DNA of 64,000 nucleotides from JAEWWD01 sp964440115. Lineage in GTDB: Bacteria; Bacillota; Clostridia; Christensenellales; CAG-138. Under the pieces are notes generated by a model. It was not told the origin of the DNA. It searched no databases and saw nothing but the letters and a program-made list of their open reading frames with translations. The translations under genes and the position numbers were made by a program. Positions 7,049-15,716 of this stretch are shown here, piece after piece. Positions within the stretch are counted from its first letter, which is position 1; each line of letters begins with the position of its first letter. The stretch lies in NCBI GenBank assembly GCA_964440115.1, contig CAYTPV010000008.1:62001-126000 (forward strand), read 5' to 3'.

Positions 7049-8677
7049 ATGACAAGGCTGGTATTCGTGACGGGCGGCGTGGTATCGTCGCTGGGCAAGG
7101 GCATAACGGCGGCTTCGCTGGGGCGGCTGCTAAAAGCGCGGGGGCATTCGGTATCCATCTGCAAGCTGGACCCCTACCTGAACGTAGACCCCGGCACCAT
7201 GAACCCTTACCAGCATGGCGAGGTATATGTCACCGACGACGGCGCGGAAACCGACTTGGACGTAGGCCACTACGAGCGGTTTATCGATGAAAAGCTATCC
7301 CGCGCGAACAACACCACAACAGGGCAGGTCTATTCCACCGTCATAGAGCGCGAACGCCAAGGCGGTTACCACGGCGGCACCGTACAGGTGATCCCGCACA
7401 TCACGGATGAAATCAAGGCGCGCGTGCTGCGCGTAGCCGAAGAAAGCCAGCCGGACGTGCTGATTGTGGAAATCGGCGGCACCGTAGGCGATATCGAAAG
7501 CCAGCCGTTCCTCGAAGCCATCCGCCAGTTGAAGTCCGAGCGCGACCCGGGCACCTGCTGCTTTATTCACGTTACGCTGATCCCCTACATCGCCGCCGCG
7601 GGCGAATTGAAGAGCAAGCCGACGCAGCACTCCGTGAAGGAGCTTCTCTCCATCGGTATCCAGCCGGATATTCTCGTATGCCGCGCGGATCAGCCCATCC
7701 CCGAAAGCATGAAAGCCAAGATCGCGCTGTTCTGCAACGTGGCGCAGCGCAATGTCATAGAAAACCTCAACGCGCGTTCGCTTTACGAAGTGCCGCTGCT
7801 GCTTGAAAGCAACGGCCTGTGCGACGCTGTTTGCCGCACGCTTTCCCTGCCCATTTCCGTGCCCGAGCTTTCCGAGTGGAAGGCGATTGTGGAACGCGAC
7901 CTCCACCCGAAGAGCAGCTGCGTCATCGCCATCGTGGGCAAATATGTGGAGCTGCACGACGCGTACCTTTCGGTAGCCGAGTCGTTGAAGCACGGCGGCA
8001 TATCCGCCAACGCGAAGGTCGACATCCGCTGGGTATACGCCGAGGATGTGGAAACGTGCGGTGCGGAGAAGTATCTTGAAGATGTGGACGGCATTCTCGT
8101 GCCCGGCGGTTTCGGTGAGCGCGGCTTGTTGGGCAAGATCGAAGCCATCCGTTATGCGCGCGAGAAGAATGTGCCGTTCTTCGGCATTTGCCTTGGCATG
8201 CAGATGGCAATCGTCGAGTTCGCGCGCAATGTACTGGGCTGGGCGGACGCGTACACCACCGAAGTCGACCCCGCCACCACGCACCCGGTCATCGACCTGA
8301 TGCCCGACCAGCGCGACCATATCAACGCGGCGGGGGATATCCGCATCGGCGGTACCCTGCGACTGGGCGGTTACGCCTGCGATATCACAAAGGGAACGCT
8401 GACCGAGAAGCTTTACGGCGGCACGTTCGTACGCGAACGCCACCGCCACCGCTATGAAGTCAACAACGCGTTCGTGCCCGAGTTTGAGGCGAAGGGCGTT
8501 GTATACTCCGGCTGGAACCCGGAACGGCACTTGGCCGAGATCATGGAGCTGCCCAACCACCGCTTCTTTATAGGCGTGCAGTTTCACCCCGAGTTCCGAT
8601 CCCGCCCCGACCGCGCGCACCCCGTGTTTGCGGGATTCGTGAAAGCGTCGGCGGAGTACGCTGCGGAGAAGAAGTGA
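7049..8677 (+). CDS. pyrG: CTP synthase
   Basis: A 542-residue enzyme of normal length that makes CTP from UTP, ATP and glutamine. The N-terminal synthetase domain starts VTGGVVSSLGKGITAASLG with the P-loop, and contains the CKLDPYLNVDPGTMNPYQHGE and GGTVGDIES motifs. The C-terminal class I glutaminase has the nucleophile Cys in FFGICLGMQ (about residue 382) and the His-Glu pair in GVQFHPEF. The start has GGGAGG upstream. Expression is probably controlled by the CTP-sensing attenuator in the leader. Confidence 0.98.
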   Translation: MTRLVFVTGGVVSSLGKGITAASLGRLLKARGHSVSICKLDPYLNVDPGTMNPYQHGEVYVTDDGAETDLDVGHYERFIDEKLSRANNTTTGQVYSTVIERERQGGYHGGTVQVIPHITDEIKARVLRVAEESQPDVLIVEIGGTVGDIESQPFLEAIRQLKSERDPGTCCFIHVTLIPYIAAAGELKSKPTQHSVKELLSIGIQPDILVCRADQPIPESMKAKIALFCNVAQRNVIENLNARSLYEVPLLLESNGLCDAVCRTLSLPISVPELSEWKAIVERDLHPKSSCVIAIVGKYVELHDAYLSVAESLKHGGISANAKVDIRWVYAEDVETCGAEKYLEDVDGILVPGGFGERGLLGKIEAIRYAREKNVPFFGICLGMQMAIVEFARNVLGWADAYTTEVDPATTHPVIDLMPDQRDHINAAGDIRIGGTLRLGGYACDITKGTLTEKLYGGTFVRERHRHRYEVNNAFVPEFEAKGVVYSGWNPERHLAEIMELPNHRFFIGVQFHPEFRSRPDRAHPVFAGFVKASAEYAAEKK

Positions 8678-8699
8678 GGAGAACGTTGAGTGCTCTGCC

Positions 8700-8848
8700 T
8701 TGCGGACCCACAGTTCGCAATGGTCGTATATGCCTTTGTAGGCCTATACTCCCTTGCTCACTGGGCCTCCGCTTCGCTTGATCCGCCACAGGCGGCGCTC
8801 AGCTTCAGCCCCCAAACACCCGCCCAAGGGACACGTCCCTTGGGTATC
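8700..8848. repeat. Interspersed repeat, modules B and C
   Basis: Module B (CCACAGTTCGCAATGGTCGT at about 8708, CTTGCTCACTGGGCCTCCGC, then CGCCACAGGCGGCGCTCAGC) runs into module C, the palindromic block CCCAAGGGACACGTCCCTTGG (given here as CCAAGGGACACGTCCCTTGG, about 8824-8844). There is no plausible gene here, although a 66-codon open frame crosses it. Confidence 0.75.
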
Positions 8849-8923
8849 CCTATCAGAAACGCCCTTCAGGCGTTTCCTGGGAAATAATCACGAAATATAG
8901 GTTATCTGTGCATAAGCTGATCG

Positions 8924-8953
8924 AAGCCGCCCTTAACAGCGCGGCTTTTTTTG
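8924..8953 (+). terminator. Intrinsic terminator downstream of pyrG
   Basis: AAGCCGC (8924-8930), a 10-nt loop, GCGGCTT (8941-8947) and a run of T. It stands 250 nt after pyrG, beyond a copy of the interspersed repeat. Confidence 0.7.
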
Positions 8954-9021
8954 TAGTTACCCAACCATGGAGCGAAAGCAATGCGAATGCTTTTTAAAGG
9001 GGCGCGAAGACTAGAGCAGCA

Positions 9022-9155
9022 CGCGCGCTTCGGGGGAGGGCGAGGGGGCGAAGCCCCCTCGCAATTAGAATAATCGTCGGCAGTCAGCGACGGACCGCAG
9101 TCCTAGTGTCCGAAGGCGTCTCCCGCCGAGGACGAATGAGCCGATACCTTATATT
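9022..9155. repeat. Interspersed repeat, module A (reverse, long form)
   Basis: GGGGGAGGGCGAGGGGGCGA then AGCCCCCTCGC, a short AT linker, then a long stem from CGTCGGCAGTC to GCCGATACC. The stem is extended by an insert containing CGGACCGCAGTCC and GGCGTCTCCCGCCGAGGACG; the 10.1-kb copy carries the same kind of insert. Confidence 0.65.
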
Positions 9156-9298
9156 CATGACTGCAAAGCATACCCGAACACATCTCACTCGCCAGCGAAA
9201 AACTTATCCACATTTTCCACCCAAACCTGCGCAGACCTGACAAAACTGTGATACTCTGATAATTGAAATCTTACAATCCTATCCAAGCTGAGGTTGCT

Positions 9299-9859
9299 AT
9301 GTATACTGTTTTGAGTTCAATAGGCAAAAGGCTCAATGATGCGGGGATCGTGTGGGGAATCGGCGCTTCCATGCTGCTCAGTCAATTCGGACTGGTCGAG
9401 AAGCCCAACGATATCGATATCTGCGTGGACAGCAGGGATATCGAGAAAGCGGACGAAATACTCAAAAGCATCGGCGTAAAGAAAGAACTGAACGGCACTC
9501 CCCTTTACGCGACAAAGCAGTTTTATGAGTATATCGTTGATGGAGTGGAAGTCGACGTCATGGCTGGGTTGGCGGTATATCATGCCGCAGGCGTGTTTGA
9601 ATATGTCTTTGACAAAGCGTCCATCACGGATTTCAAAATCATCAACGGGGTAAGCATCCCGTTTGCGTCGCTGGAAGACTGGTATGTGCTGTATCAATTG
9701 CTGCCGAACAGAGAACGCAAAGTCAGCATGATTGAAGAATACCTGATGGCAAACGGAATCAAGCATCCCTTTCTGCTAAAACGGGTGTTGGAAGGAAATT
9801 TACCTGAGGAAGTAAGAAAGCGGGTTGCAAATTTGCTCATGCTGCGGGCAATTCCTTAA
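9299..9859 (+). CDS. Nucleotidyltransferase-fold protein
   Basis: A 186-residue protein (ATG 9299, 5 nt after GAGG). The N-terminal half has the minimal nucleotidyltransferase arrangement: a helix, then GIGASMLLSQFGL, PNDIDICVD with the paired Asp residues, and a third acidic strand in VDGVEVDVMAGL. The C-terminal half is helical. It resembles the free-standing MNT/AbiEii-like nucleotidyltransferases that modify RNA or proteins. No HEPN or antitoxin partner is adjacent, so a toxin-antitoxin role is unsupported. The substrate is unknown. Confidence 0.7.
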   Translation: MYTVLSSIGKRLNDAGIVWGIGASMLLSQFGLVEKPNDIDICVDSRDIEKADEILKSIGVKKELNGTPLYATKQFYEYIVDGVEVDVMAGLAVYHAAGVFEYVFDKASITDFKIINGVSIPFASLEDWYVLYQLLPNRERKVSMIEEYLMANGIKHPFLLKRVLEGNLPEEVRKRVANLLMLRAIP

Positions 9860-10225
9860 GAAAAGGTATCGGCTCATGCTGAGCCGACGAATTATTTTAA
9901 TTGCGAGGGGGCGAAGCCCCCTCGCGCACCCCCAAGTGCGGTGCGCAGCTTCAACTAACGACCTAGGGACAAAAACAGCTTAAACTCCTCTGGGGGACGC
10001 GGGGAGTCGGAGCTGCGCGCCACCAGTGACGGAAGCAGCGCAGCGAAAGACCAGTGAGCAAGGGAGTGCAAGGAAGCGGCCTGCCGCGACGAAGCACGAC
10101 CATTGTGAACTGCGTACAGCCCGCCCTCTTTTAAATAAAATAAATCTTCGTCGACGGCTGCGACGGCCCGCAGGCCTAGTACCCGAGGCATCTCCTGCCG
10201 AGAGTGCAGGCGGCGATACCTTAAT
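9860..10225. repeat. Cluster of interspersed repeats (A forward; A and B reverse)
   Basis: A short forward module A directly follows the nucleotidyltransferase gene (GGTATCGGCTC...GAGCCGACGA, then GCGAGGGGGCGAAGCCCCCTCGC in two arms, about 9864-9926). From about 9965 to 10225 a reverse composite follows: GGACGCGGGGAGTCGGAGCTG, module B in reverse (CCAGTGAGCAAGGGAGTGC, GCACGACCATTGTGAACTGC), and a long-form module A ending GGCGGCGATACC. No gene is seen here. Confidence 0.7.
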
Positions 10226-10339
10226 AAAACGCGCCCGCCGGATAAACATTTATCCGCATTTTCATCTAAAACCCGCGCAATTTCAGCAGATATATGGTAC
10301 TCTGATAGTTAGAATTTCCCATTCATAAAGGATAAGTAC

Positions 10340-10882
10340 ATGCATCCATCCGCATTTTCCCCCGACGGGTTCATCATAGACCAGCGCCACACAAAGGCTG
10401 CGAAATACGGTGCGCGGACATCCGACCGCAACGGCTGCGGCTGGATTGCGGCGTACAACTTTTTGCACGCGGTGGGGGAGGAAGCCGACTGGCAGCAGAT
10501 CGTGAAAGACATGCGCCGCGGCTCACCTTTTCTGTGCGCGCTGGGGACAGGCCCGTTCCGATTAAAACGCTACCTCAAACGGCGCGGGTATTCTCTGACG
10601 CTCGCACGGGGCAGGGACGCGGCGATCAAGCTCGCGGATGCATCCGGCGCGGGTATACTCTTTTACCTGCACAGCCGGGGTCTGCATTTTGTGGCGTTCA
10701 CAAAGGAAGCGGACGGACAATTCCGATTTTTCAACGCGGTGCTGGGCAACGCAAAACATGTGACGGGCATGGGCGAATTCTTAGATAAACACGCCAAAAG
10801 GTGGCCGGTGTGGGTGTTCGCAACGGCGGACGAAATCCATGACAGCGCAGAAACGCGCAAAGAAGAAATGAGGAACCCATGA
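10340..10882 (+). CDS. Papain-like (C39-type) cysteine peptidase-fold protein
   Basis: A 180-residue soluble protein with no signal peptide. The arrangement suggests a papain-like fold: Cys33 in NGCGWIAAYNFLH at the head of a helix, His116 in RGLHFVAF, and Asn132 in FRFFNAVLGN, spaced as in bacteriocin-processing C39 domains. AAAGGA precedes the ATG. It overlaps the next gene by 4 nt (ATGA), so the pair is coupled. Family assignment is by motif only; activity and substrate are unknown. Confidence 0.6.
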   Translation: MHPSAFSPDGFIIDQRHTKAAKYGARTSDRNGCGWIAAYNFLHAVGEEADWQQIVKDMRRGSPFLCALGTGPFRLKRYLKRRGYSLTLARGRDAAIKLADASGAGILFYLHSRGLHFVAFTKEADGQFRFFNAVLGNAKHVTGMGEFLDKHAKRWPVWVFATADEIHDSAETRKEEMRNP

Positions 10883-11397
10883 TCGCAATTGTGCTGTTGA
10901 TACCCCTTTTTCTCATACGATATGGGCTGCTTGGCATGCTCAGCAAAGAAGCACTTCGACGCGCGGCGCATTTCCCACCGATGGAGGGGAACGAGAAGCT
11001 CGCCTACTGGATCTACCAGATTTCGACCATTTGCATATTCGTAACATTGTTTTTCCTCAAAATCCGCACAGACCCGACGTGGTTCATTCCCGGTCTGCTG
11101 CTGTACGCGCTGGGAACGCTGCTTTTTATCATATCCGTATGCAACTATGCCCGGCCCGCTGCTTCCGGAATCAATACCAAAGGGCTTTACCGCATATCCC
11201 GCAACCCCATGTATATATCGTATTTGCTTTACTTTTTAGGCTGCGCGCTCATCACCGGCTCGTTGATACTGCTTCTGCTGACGCTCATTTTACAGGTATC
11301 GTCCCACTGGATTATACGCGCGGAAGAACGCTGGTGCATACGCGAGTTCGGGCAGGAGTATTTGCGGTATATGGAGCGGGTGGGGAGGTATGTGTAG
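10879..11397 (+). CDS. Isoprenylcysteine carboxylmethyltransferase-like membrane protein
   Basis: A 172-residue protein with about five membrane helices. The C-terminal signature of the ICMT/PEMT-like family is clear: GLYRISRNPMYISYLLYFLG, then ...AEERWCIREFGQEYLRYMERVGRY, where the Arg-Asn-Pro-Met and Glu-Glu residues bind S-adenosylmethionine in the family. Bacterial members methylate small lipids or unknown targets. It is coupled to the cysteine peptidase-like gene, which may or may not mean a shared pathway. Confidence 0.82.
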   Translation: MIAIVLLIPLFLIRYGLLGMLSKEALRRAAHFPPMEGNEKLAYWIYQISTICIFVTLFFLKIRTDPTWFIPGLLLYALGTLLFIISVCNYARPAASGINTKGLYRISRNPMYISYLLYFLGCALITGSLILLLLTLILQVSSHWIIRAEERWCIREFGQEYLRYMERVGRYV

Positions 11398-11491
11398 ACT
11401 TAGTTGGGCAGTGTCTTTGTTCGCGATAATTGATTAATGATTTATAAATAATCTTTCCTATAAAAATTGATTTCAAGGAGACTAAATATCC

Positions 11492-13261
11492 ATGAGTATT
11501 GAGCTTGATATTAATGCAATTATATCACAGCTAATCATTAGATTTTGCGAAAGAGTTGGAAAGACAATATCTACTATTACTCAAGATCAGTTTTCCAAAC
11601 TAAAAGTCGATTTAAACATTGCATTTTCTGAGTATTTAGTTCGTTCGCTTGAAAAGTACTCTAAAATGAAGACCCTCCTATATAAGAATGAACCACGTCC
11701 TTTGTTGGATTTCTATGAACCCCTTCAATTTTTATATAATAAGGTAACCATCGATGCACAAGACATTAATAATATTTTTAAGATATCCAGATATATCATC
11801 ATTGATGGCCTAGGTGGAGTCGGTAAATCTACGACAATGAAATATTTTTTTCTGAATGAATTGGAGAAAAGAGAACTAGTACCTGTTTTCATTGAACTAC
11901 GTGATTTAAACATTGCTGATAGTAATTTAGAAGAAATTATTACTCAAACATTGATTAACCTTGGTTTTAAGCTTGATACTCAATATATTAAATATGCAAT
12001 GGACTCTGGTTGCTTTCTATTTCTTTTTGATGGATTTGATGAAGTCAATCAAATGAGGAGTTCGGCTGTTTGCCATCAAATTAATGATTTTTGCGATAAA
12101 TACCCTTATAATCATTTTGTTATTTCATCAAGGCCAGACTATTCACTTATTGCAATGGCAAGATTCACTACGATTACTACTTTACCATTGACTAAACAAA
12201 AGGCTATTAATCTTGTACTGAAATTGAACTATGGTTCTGAGATTACTACTAATTTTATAAATGACTTAGATAAAACCTTATACTTGTCTCATCAATCCTT
12301 TGCATCTAACCCTCTTTTACTTACCATAATGCTTATGACCTATGATAGCTATGCTGAAATACCAGAAAAGCTTCACAATTTTTATGCTAATGCTTTCGAT
12401 ACACTATATTCCAGACACGACGCAACAAAAGGTTGCTTTAAAAGAGATATGAGAAGTAAACTATCTGTTGATTTATTTAAACAGGTTCTTTCAAAATTCT
12501 GTTTTCTTACATATAAAGATACTAAAACTGAATTTGAATATAATCAAGCGCGTGATATTATAACTTATATAAAATGCAAAGGAGAGTATGAAAGACTTAT
12601 AGAAGACGATTATCTGGAAGACTTGCTGAATTCAGTATGTATACTTTATCATGAAGGCTTAAATTTAAGGTTCACTCACAGATCTTTTCAGGAGTATTTT
12701 ACAGCTCTATTCTTAAAAGACATGCCTGATGAAATCCTCCAAAAAAGAGCCTTTTTCTTAATTGATAATACTAAATCCAACACTGATTCTGTACTCGGGA
12801 TGCTCTATGATATGATTCCAGAAAGATTTGAAATGAATATCCTGTTGCCGATACTTGAAAAATTGGAAAAGGAGATTGTTGAGAATGATAGGTGTTCCGC
12901 TATTTTTGAACGAGTTCTTAGCGGAGTATCTTTTTTTAAATACTCTAATGAAAAATGCGCAATTATTGCAATCACAGAAGACGGATTAAACAAACACTAT
13001 TCAATGTTATTTAAATATGCTTTTAACTATCGCAAGCAAAATATACATTTTTTACAATTAAGTCAAGAGCAGAAACATATGCTACGCTTAGATCAATTCA
13101 ACGAAACTAAATATACCATAAAAGAGATTATTACCAATCAGAAACTCTATGATATCGTAAAAAGAACATGGATATTTGACAATATATGTGCTATTTCAAG
13201 ATTGAAAGTGCTGCTACAAGATAAAAGAGCAAAACTGTTGGAAGAACCAGATTTGCTATAG
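11492..13261 (+). CDS. NACHT-domain STAND NTPase (candidate phage defence)
   Basis: A 589-residue protein. The N-terminal region (1-100) is helical, with a segment like those preceding bacterial NACHT domains. Walker A is GLGGVGKST (106-114); Walker B is FLFLFDGFDEV (175-185) with the extra acidic residues characteristic of NACHT; sensor 1 is VISSRPD (210-216). A winged-helix region follows (NPLLLTIMLMTY, about 275-286), and FTHRSFQEYFTALFL is the typical end of the module. The C-terminal 170 residues probably carry the sensor; no leucine-rich or TPR pattern is obvious. The gene is strongly AT-rich compared with its neighbours and stands alone, as for horizontally acquired bNACHT defence genes. 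Antiphage activity is inference. Confidence 0.85.
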   Translation: MSIELDINAIISQLIIRFCERVGKTISTITQDQFSKLKVDLNIAFSEYLVRSLEKYSKMKTLLYKNEPRPLLDFYEPLQFLYNKVTIDAQDINNIFKISRYIIIDGLGGVGKSTTMKYFFLNELEKRELVPVFIELRDLNIADSNLEEIITQTLINLGFKLDTQYIKYAMDSGCFLFLFDGFDEVNQMRSSAVCHQINDFCDKYPYNHFVISSRPDYSLIAMARFTTITTLPLTKQKAINLVLKLNYGSEITTNFINDLDKTLYLSHQSFASNPLLLTIMLMTYDSYAEIPEKLHNFYANAFDTLYSRHDATKGCFKRDMRSKLSVDLFKQVLSKFCFLTYKDTKTEFEYNQARDIITYIKCKGEYERLIEDDYLEDLLNSVCILYHEGLNLRFTHRSFQEYFTALFLKDMPDEILQKRAFFLIDNTKSNTDSVLGMLYDMIPERFEMNILLPILEKLEKEIVENDRCSAIFERVLSGVSFFKYSNEKCAIIAITEDGLNKHYSMLFKYAFNYRKQNIHFLQLSQEQKHMLRLDQFNETKYTIKEIITNQKLYDIVKRTWIFDNICAISRLKVLLQDKRAKLLEEPDLL

Positions 13262-13266
13262 ATCAA

Positions 13267-13296
13267 CGGCCTCGGTTTCCACAGAAACCAAGGCCG
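13267..13296. terminator. Hairpin downstream of the NACHT gene
   Basis: CGGCCTCGGTTTC (13267-13279), loop CACA, GAAACCAAGGCCG (13284-13296), with one mismatch. The U-tract is weak, so it may be only partly efficient as a terminator. Confidence 0.5.
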
Positions 13297-13304
13297 CATT
13301 ATAT

Positions 13305-13374
13305 CCCCTTGGGGTTTCCAAAGGGATGTGTCCCTTTGGTGGGGTGCAGGGGTGAAACCCCTGCAATAGCCCCC
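13305..13374. repeat. Interspersed repeat, module C
   Basis: CCAAAGGGATGTGTCCCTTTGG palindrome (core AAAGGGATGTGTCCCTTT, about 13319-13340), then GCAGGGGTGAAACCCCTGC. The block is almost the exact reverse complement of the one at 50821-50875. It separates the NACHT gene from the end of parB. Confidence 0.65.
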
Positions 13375-14250
13375 TCAACTCCTCAATATCACGTCGTATA
13401 TCTCCTGCAGCACATCCGCGCTGAAATACTCGATCGTGATCTTGCCGCGTTTCTTACCACCGACGATTTTCACCTTCGTGCCCAACCTCTCGCGCAGGCG
13501 CATTTCAAACTCGCCGAGGTCCGCATCGAGCGGCTTTATCGGGCGCGGCTTCTGCTCGCGCGCGAGCGCGGCCTCGCCTTCGGCGGCTTTCACCATCTGC
13601 TCCAACGCGCGCACGGAACAGCGGCTTTCTACCGCCTGCTTCGCGAGCCGTTCCTGCAACGCCGTGTCCGTCAAAGCGGAGAGCGCGCGGCCGTGGCCCG
13701 CGGAAAGCGCGCCGGTGCGAAGATACTTCTTCACGGCTTCGGGGAGGGAGAGCAGCCGCAGCGCGTTGGCGACAGCGGGGCGGGATTTGGAGAGCCGCTC
13801 CGCGACTTCCTCCTGCGTGAGATCGTGCTGCTGCATGAGGAAGGAGATGGCGGCGGCTTCTTCGATGGGGTTGAGATCCTCGCGCTGTATGTTTTCGATG
13901 AGCGCGATTTCGAGCACCTGATCCGTCTCGATTTCGCGTTCCACAACGGGGACGGTGGTCAGCCCGGCCAGCTTGGCGGCGCGGTAACGGCGCTCGCCGG
14001 TGATGATCATGTACTTGTCGTTCTGACGTTTGACGACGATGGGCTGTACCATGCCGTGCCGCTTGAGCGATCCGGCCAGCTCTTCCAACCGTTCGGGGTC
14101 GAACTCCTTACGCGGCTGATCGGGGTTAGCGAAAATCTCGGTGACGGCGAGCTCTCGCACGCCGGGGGAAGCGGGACGCGCCTGCGCGTCAAAATCGCCC
14201 AGCAACGCGTCAAGACCGCGCCCCAGGCCGGAGGATTTTTTCATCATCAT
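13375..14250 (-). CDS. parB: Chromosome-partitioning protein ParB (Spo0J)
   Basis: A 291-residue CTPase and parS-binding protein. An N-terminal Soj-interacting peptide (KKSSGLGRGLDALLGD) is followed by the CTP-binding core with NPDQPRKEFDPERLEELAGSL, the GERRYRAAKLAGL motif and ENIQREDLNPIEEA. The HTH is DLTQEEVAERLSKSRPAVANALRLLSLP, and the C-terminal dimerization domain contains KIVGGKKRGKITIEYFS. Its start overlaps the parA stop (TAATG). Two perfect target sites lie about 600 bp upstream of parA. Confidence 0.97.
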   Translation of the reverse strand: MMMKKSSGLGRGLDALLGDFDAQARPASPGVRELAVTEIFANPDQPRKEFDPERLEELAGSLKRHGMVQPIVVKRQNDKYMIITGERRYRAAKLAGLTTVPVVEREIETDQVLEIALIENIQREDLNPIEEAAAISFLMQQHDLTQEEVAERLSKSRPAVANALRLLSLPEAVKKYLRTGALSAGHGRALSALTDTALQERLAKQAVESRCSVRALEQMVKAAEGEAALAREQKPRPIKPLDADLGEFEMRLRERLGTKVKIVGGKKRGKITIEYFSADVLQEIYDVILRS

Positions 14251-15014
14251 TACGCCTCTTTCTGCAGCAGCTCGTCCGCCAGTTTCAGGTACGCGATGGC
14301 GCCGATGCTCTTCGGGTCATACGCGGTGATGGGCTTGCCGAAGCTCGGCGCTTCGCCCAGGCGGATGGAGCGGGGGATAATGGTATCGTACACTTTATTC
14401 TTGAAGAACTTCTTTACTTCCGTCACGACCTGCGATGATAAATTCGTGCGCGCGTCATACATGGTCAGCACCACGCCCTCGACGTCGAGTTCGGGGTTTA
14501 AGTGCATGCGCACCAGCTTCACGGTGTTCATGAGCTGGGATAAGCCTTCGAGCGCGTAGTATTCGCACTGTATGGGGACTAACAGCGTATCCGCCGCCGT
14601 CAGCGCGTTGAGCGTTAAAAGCCCCAGCGAAGGCGGGCAATCGATGAATACGTAATCGAAATCGTTCCTTATTTTATCAAGAGCGCGCTTTAGCACCTGC
14701 TCGCGTGCCATCATGCCGACCAGCTCGACCTCCGCGCCCGCAAGCTCAATCTTGGAGGGCAGCAGTTTCAGGCCGTCGGTTTCGGTCTGCAGTATCGCGT
14801 CCTTGGTGGGCACGCGGTTGATCAGCACATCGTATACCGAGTGCTGCAGCGTATCCTTATCGGTGCCCAAGCCGCTCGTGGAGTTGCCCTGCGGGTCAAG
14901 GTCCACCAGCAGCACGCGCTTGCCCTTTTCCGCAACGCACGCGGAGAGGTTTACAGCGGTCGTGGTCTTGCCCACGCCGCCCTTCTGGTTCGCTATGGCG
15001 ATGATCTTTGACAT
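14250..15014 (-). CDS. parA: Chromosome-partitioning ATPase ParA (Soj)
   Basis: A 254-residue deviant-Walker ATPase of usual length. It has KGGVGKTTTAVNLSA (residues 11-25), DLDPQGNSTSGLG (A' motif), FDYVFIDCPPSLGLLTLNAL (Walker B), and IPRSIRLGEAPSFGKPI near the end. With ParB and parS it forms the Soj-Spo0J system for origin segregation and control of initiation. It is first gene of the two-gene operon. Confidence 0.97.
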   Translation of the reverse strand: MSKIIAIANQKGGVGKTTTAVNLSACVAEKGKRVLLVDLDPQGNSTSGLGTDKDTLQHSVYDVLINRVPTKDAILQTETDGLKLLPSKIELAGAEVELVGMMAREQVLKRALDKIRNDFDYVFIDCPPSLGLLTLNALTAADTLLVPIQCEYYALEGLSQLMNTVKLVRMHLNPELDVEGVVLTMYDARTNLSSQVVTEVKKFFKNKVYDTIIPRSIRLGEAPSFGKPITAYDPKSIGAIAYLKLADELLQKEA

Positions 15015-15049
15015 GTTCGCCGCTCCTTTGTTGTTGGTGATAGGGGGGA

Positions 15050-15250
15050 CGTTGGAGGCTTTTGGCCCACAGTTCGCAATGGTCGTTTACGCCCTAATGG
15101 GCCTACACTCCCTTGCTCACTGGGCCTTCGCTTCGCTTGTTCTGCCACAGGCAGCGCTCAGCTTCGGCCCCCTAAACCTCCACCAAAGGGATACATCCCT
15201 TTGGAAACCCGTAGCGCAAACGTCTTGTTCCAAGCCGTTTGCAGGGGGGG
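15050..15250. repeat. Interspersed repeat, modules B and C
   Basis: Module B (CCACAGTTCGCAATGGTCGT at about 15066, CCCTTGCTCACTGGGCCTTC, CGCTTCGCTTG, CCACAGGCAGCGCTCAGC) followed by module C (CCAAAGGGATACATCCCTTT, about 15181-15200). It is the closest relative of the copy downstream of pyrG. Confidence 0.75.
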
Positions 15251-15364
15251 ATATTAGGTATTTGTTTCCGACCCCTAATTGGGGCACGGGGAGTCGAAGC
15301 CGTACGCACCGGCACTCCGCATTCCTTAGGGAAAATGGAGAATTGGAGCCATGCGCCGTTGACG

Positions 15365-15470
15365 CACTTAACCCCTCATCCCTAGGGGGACGCGGGGGGC
15401 CTCAGCCCTCCCGCTATTAAATAAAATAAATTGTCGTCGACGCTGTAAGCGGCGATACCTTGTGATGGAA
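15365..15470. repeat. Interspersed repeat, module A (reverse)
   Basis: AGGGGGACGCGGGGGGCCTC, then AGCCCTCCCGC, the linker ATTAAATAAAATAAATTG, and CGTCGACGCTG...GCGGCGATACC. Between 15250 and 15365 only low-complexity GC-rich sequence resembling degraded module B is seen. Confidence 0.7.
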
Positions 15471-15636
15471 AACCACGTCAGATGATGCTATTATGCCGCC
15501 ATAGCTGTATTATAGGGTATTTTCCAGCGGGTGTATAGATTGTAAGAAGTAAAGAATAGCGCATATATTGACGTATGCTTAGCGTGAAACACGTAAAACG
15601 CCCGCACACAGGCGTTTTGCGGTGATAGGAATGCAT

Positions 15637-15652
15637 TGTTTCACGTGAAACA
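15637..15652. promoter_or_regulatory. parS site 1
   Basis: TGTTTCACGTGAAACA, a perfect 16-bp match to the Bacillus parS consensus bound by Spo0J/ParB. It lies in the intergenic region about 620 bp upstream of parA and sits in the context ATGCAT before the site. Confidence 0.95.
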
Positions 15653-15716
15653 TTTTTATTTGTAATCTGGGTACTCTCACGGGCTACATATATCCCAGCA
15701 TATGAAGCGCATGCAT

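Noticed and set aside
7295..8620. 441-codon open frame antisense to pyrG
   Set aside because: Composition is that of the complement of a GC-rich gene; no ribosome site, no domain, and pyrG is certain.
8690..8887. Short frames inside modules A, B and C (also near 2.1-2.3, 9.96-10.3 and 15.8-16.1 kb)
   Set aside because: They translate the repeats themselves, are not conserved in frame between copies, and lack ribosome sites.
9299..9859. Nucleotidyltransferase considered half of a MNT-HEPN or AbiE toxin-antitoxin pair
   Set aside because: No HEPN or AbiEi-like partner is adjacent.
13309..14559. 416-codon frame opposite parB/parA
   Set aside because: Begins inside a module C repeat and crosses both certain minus-strand genes; no domain.
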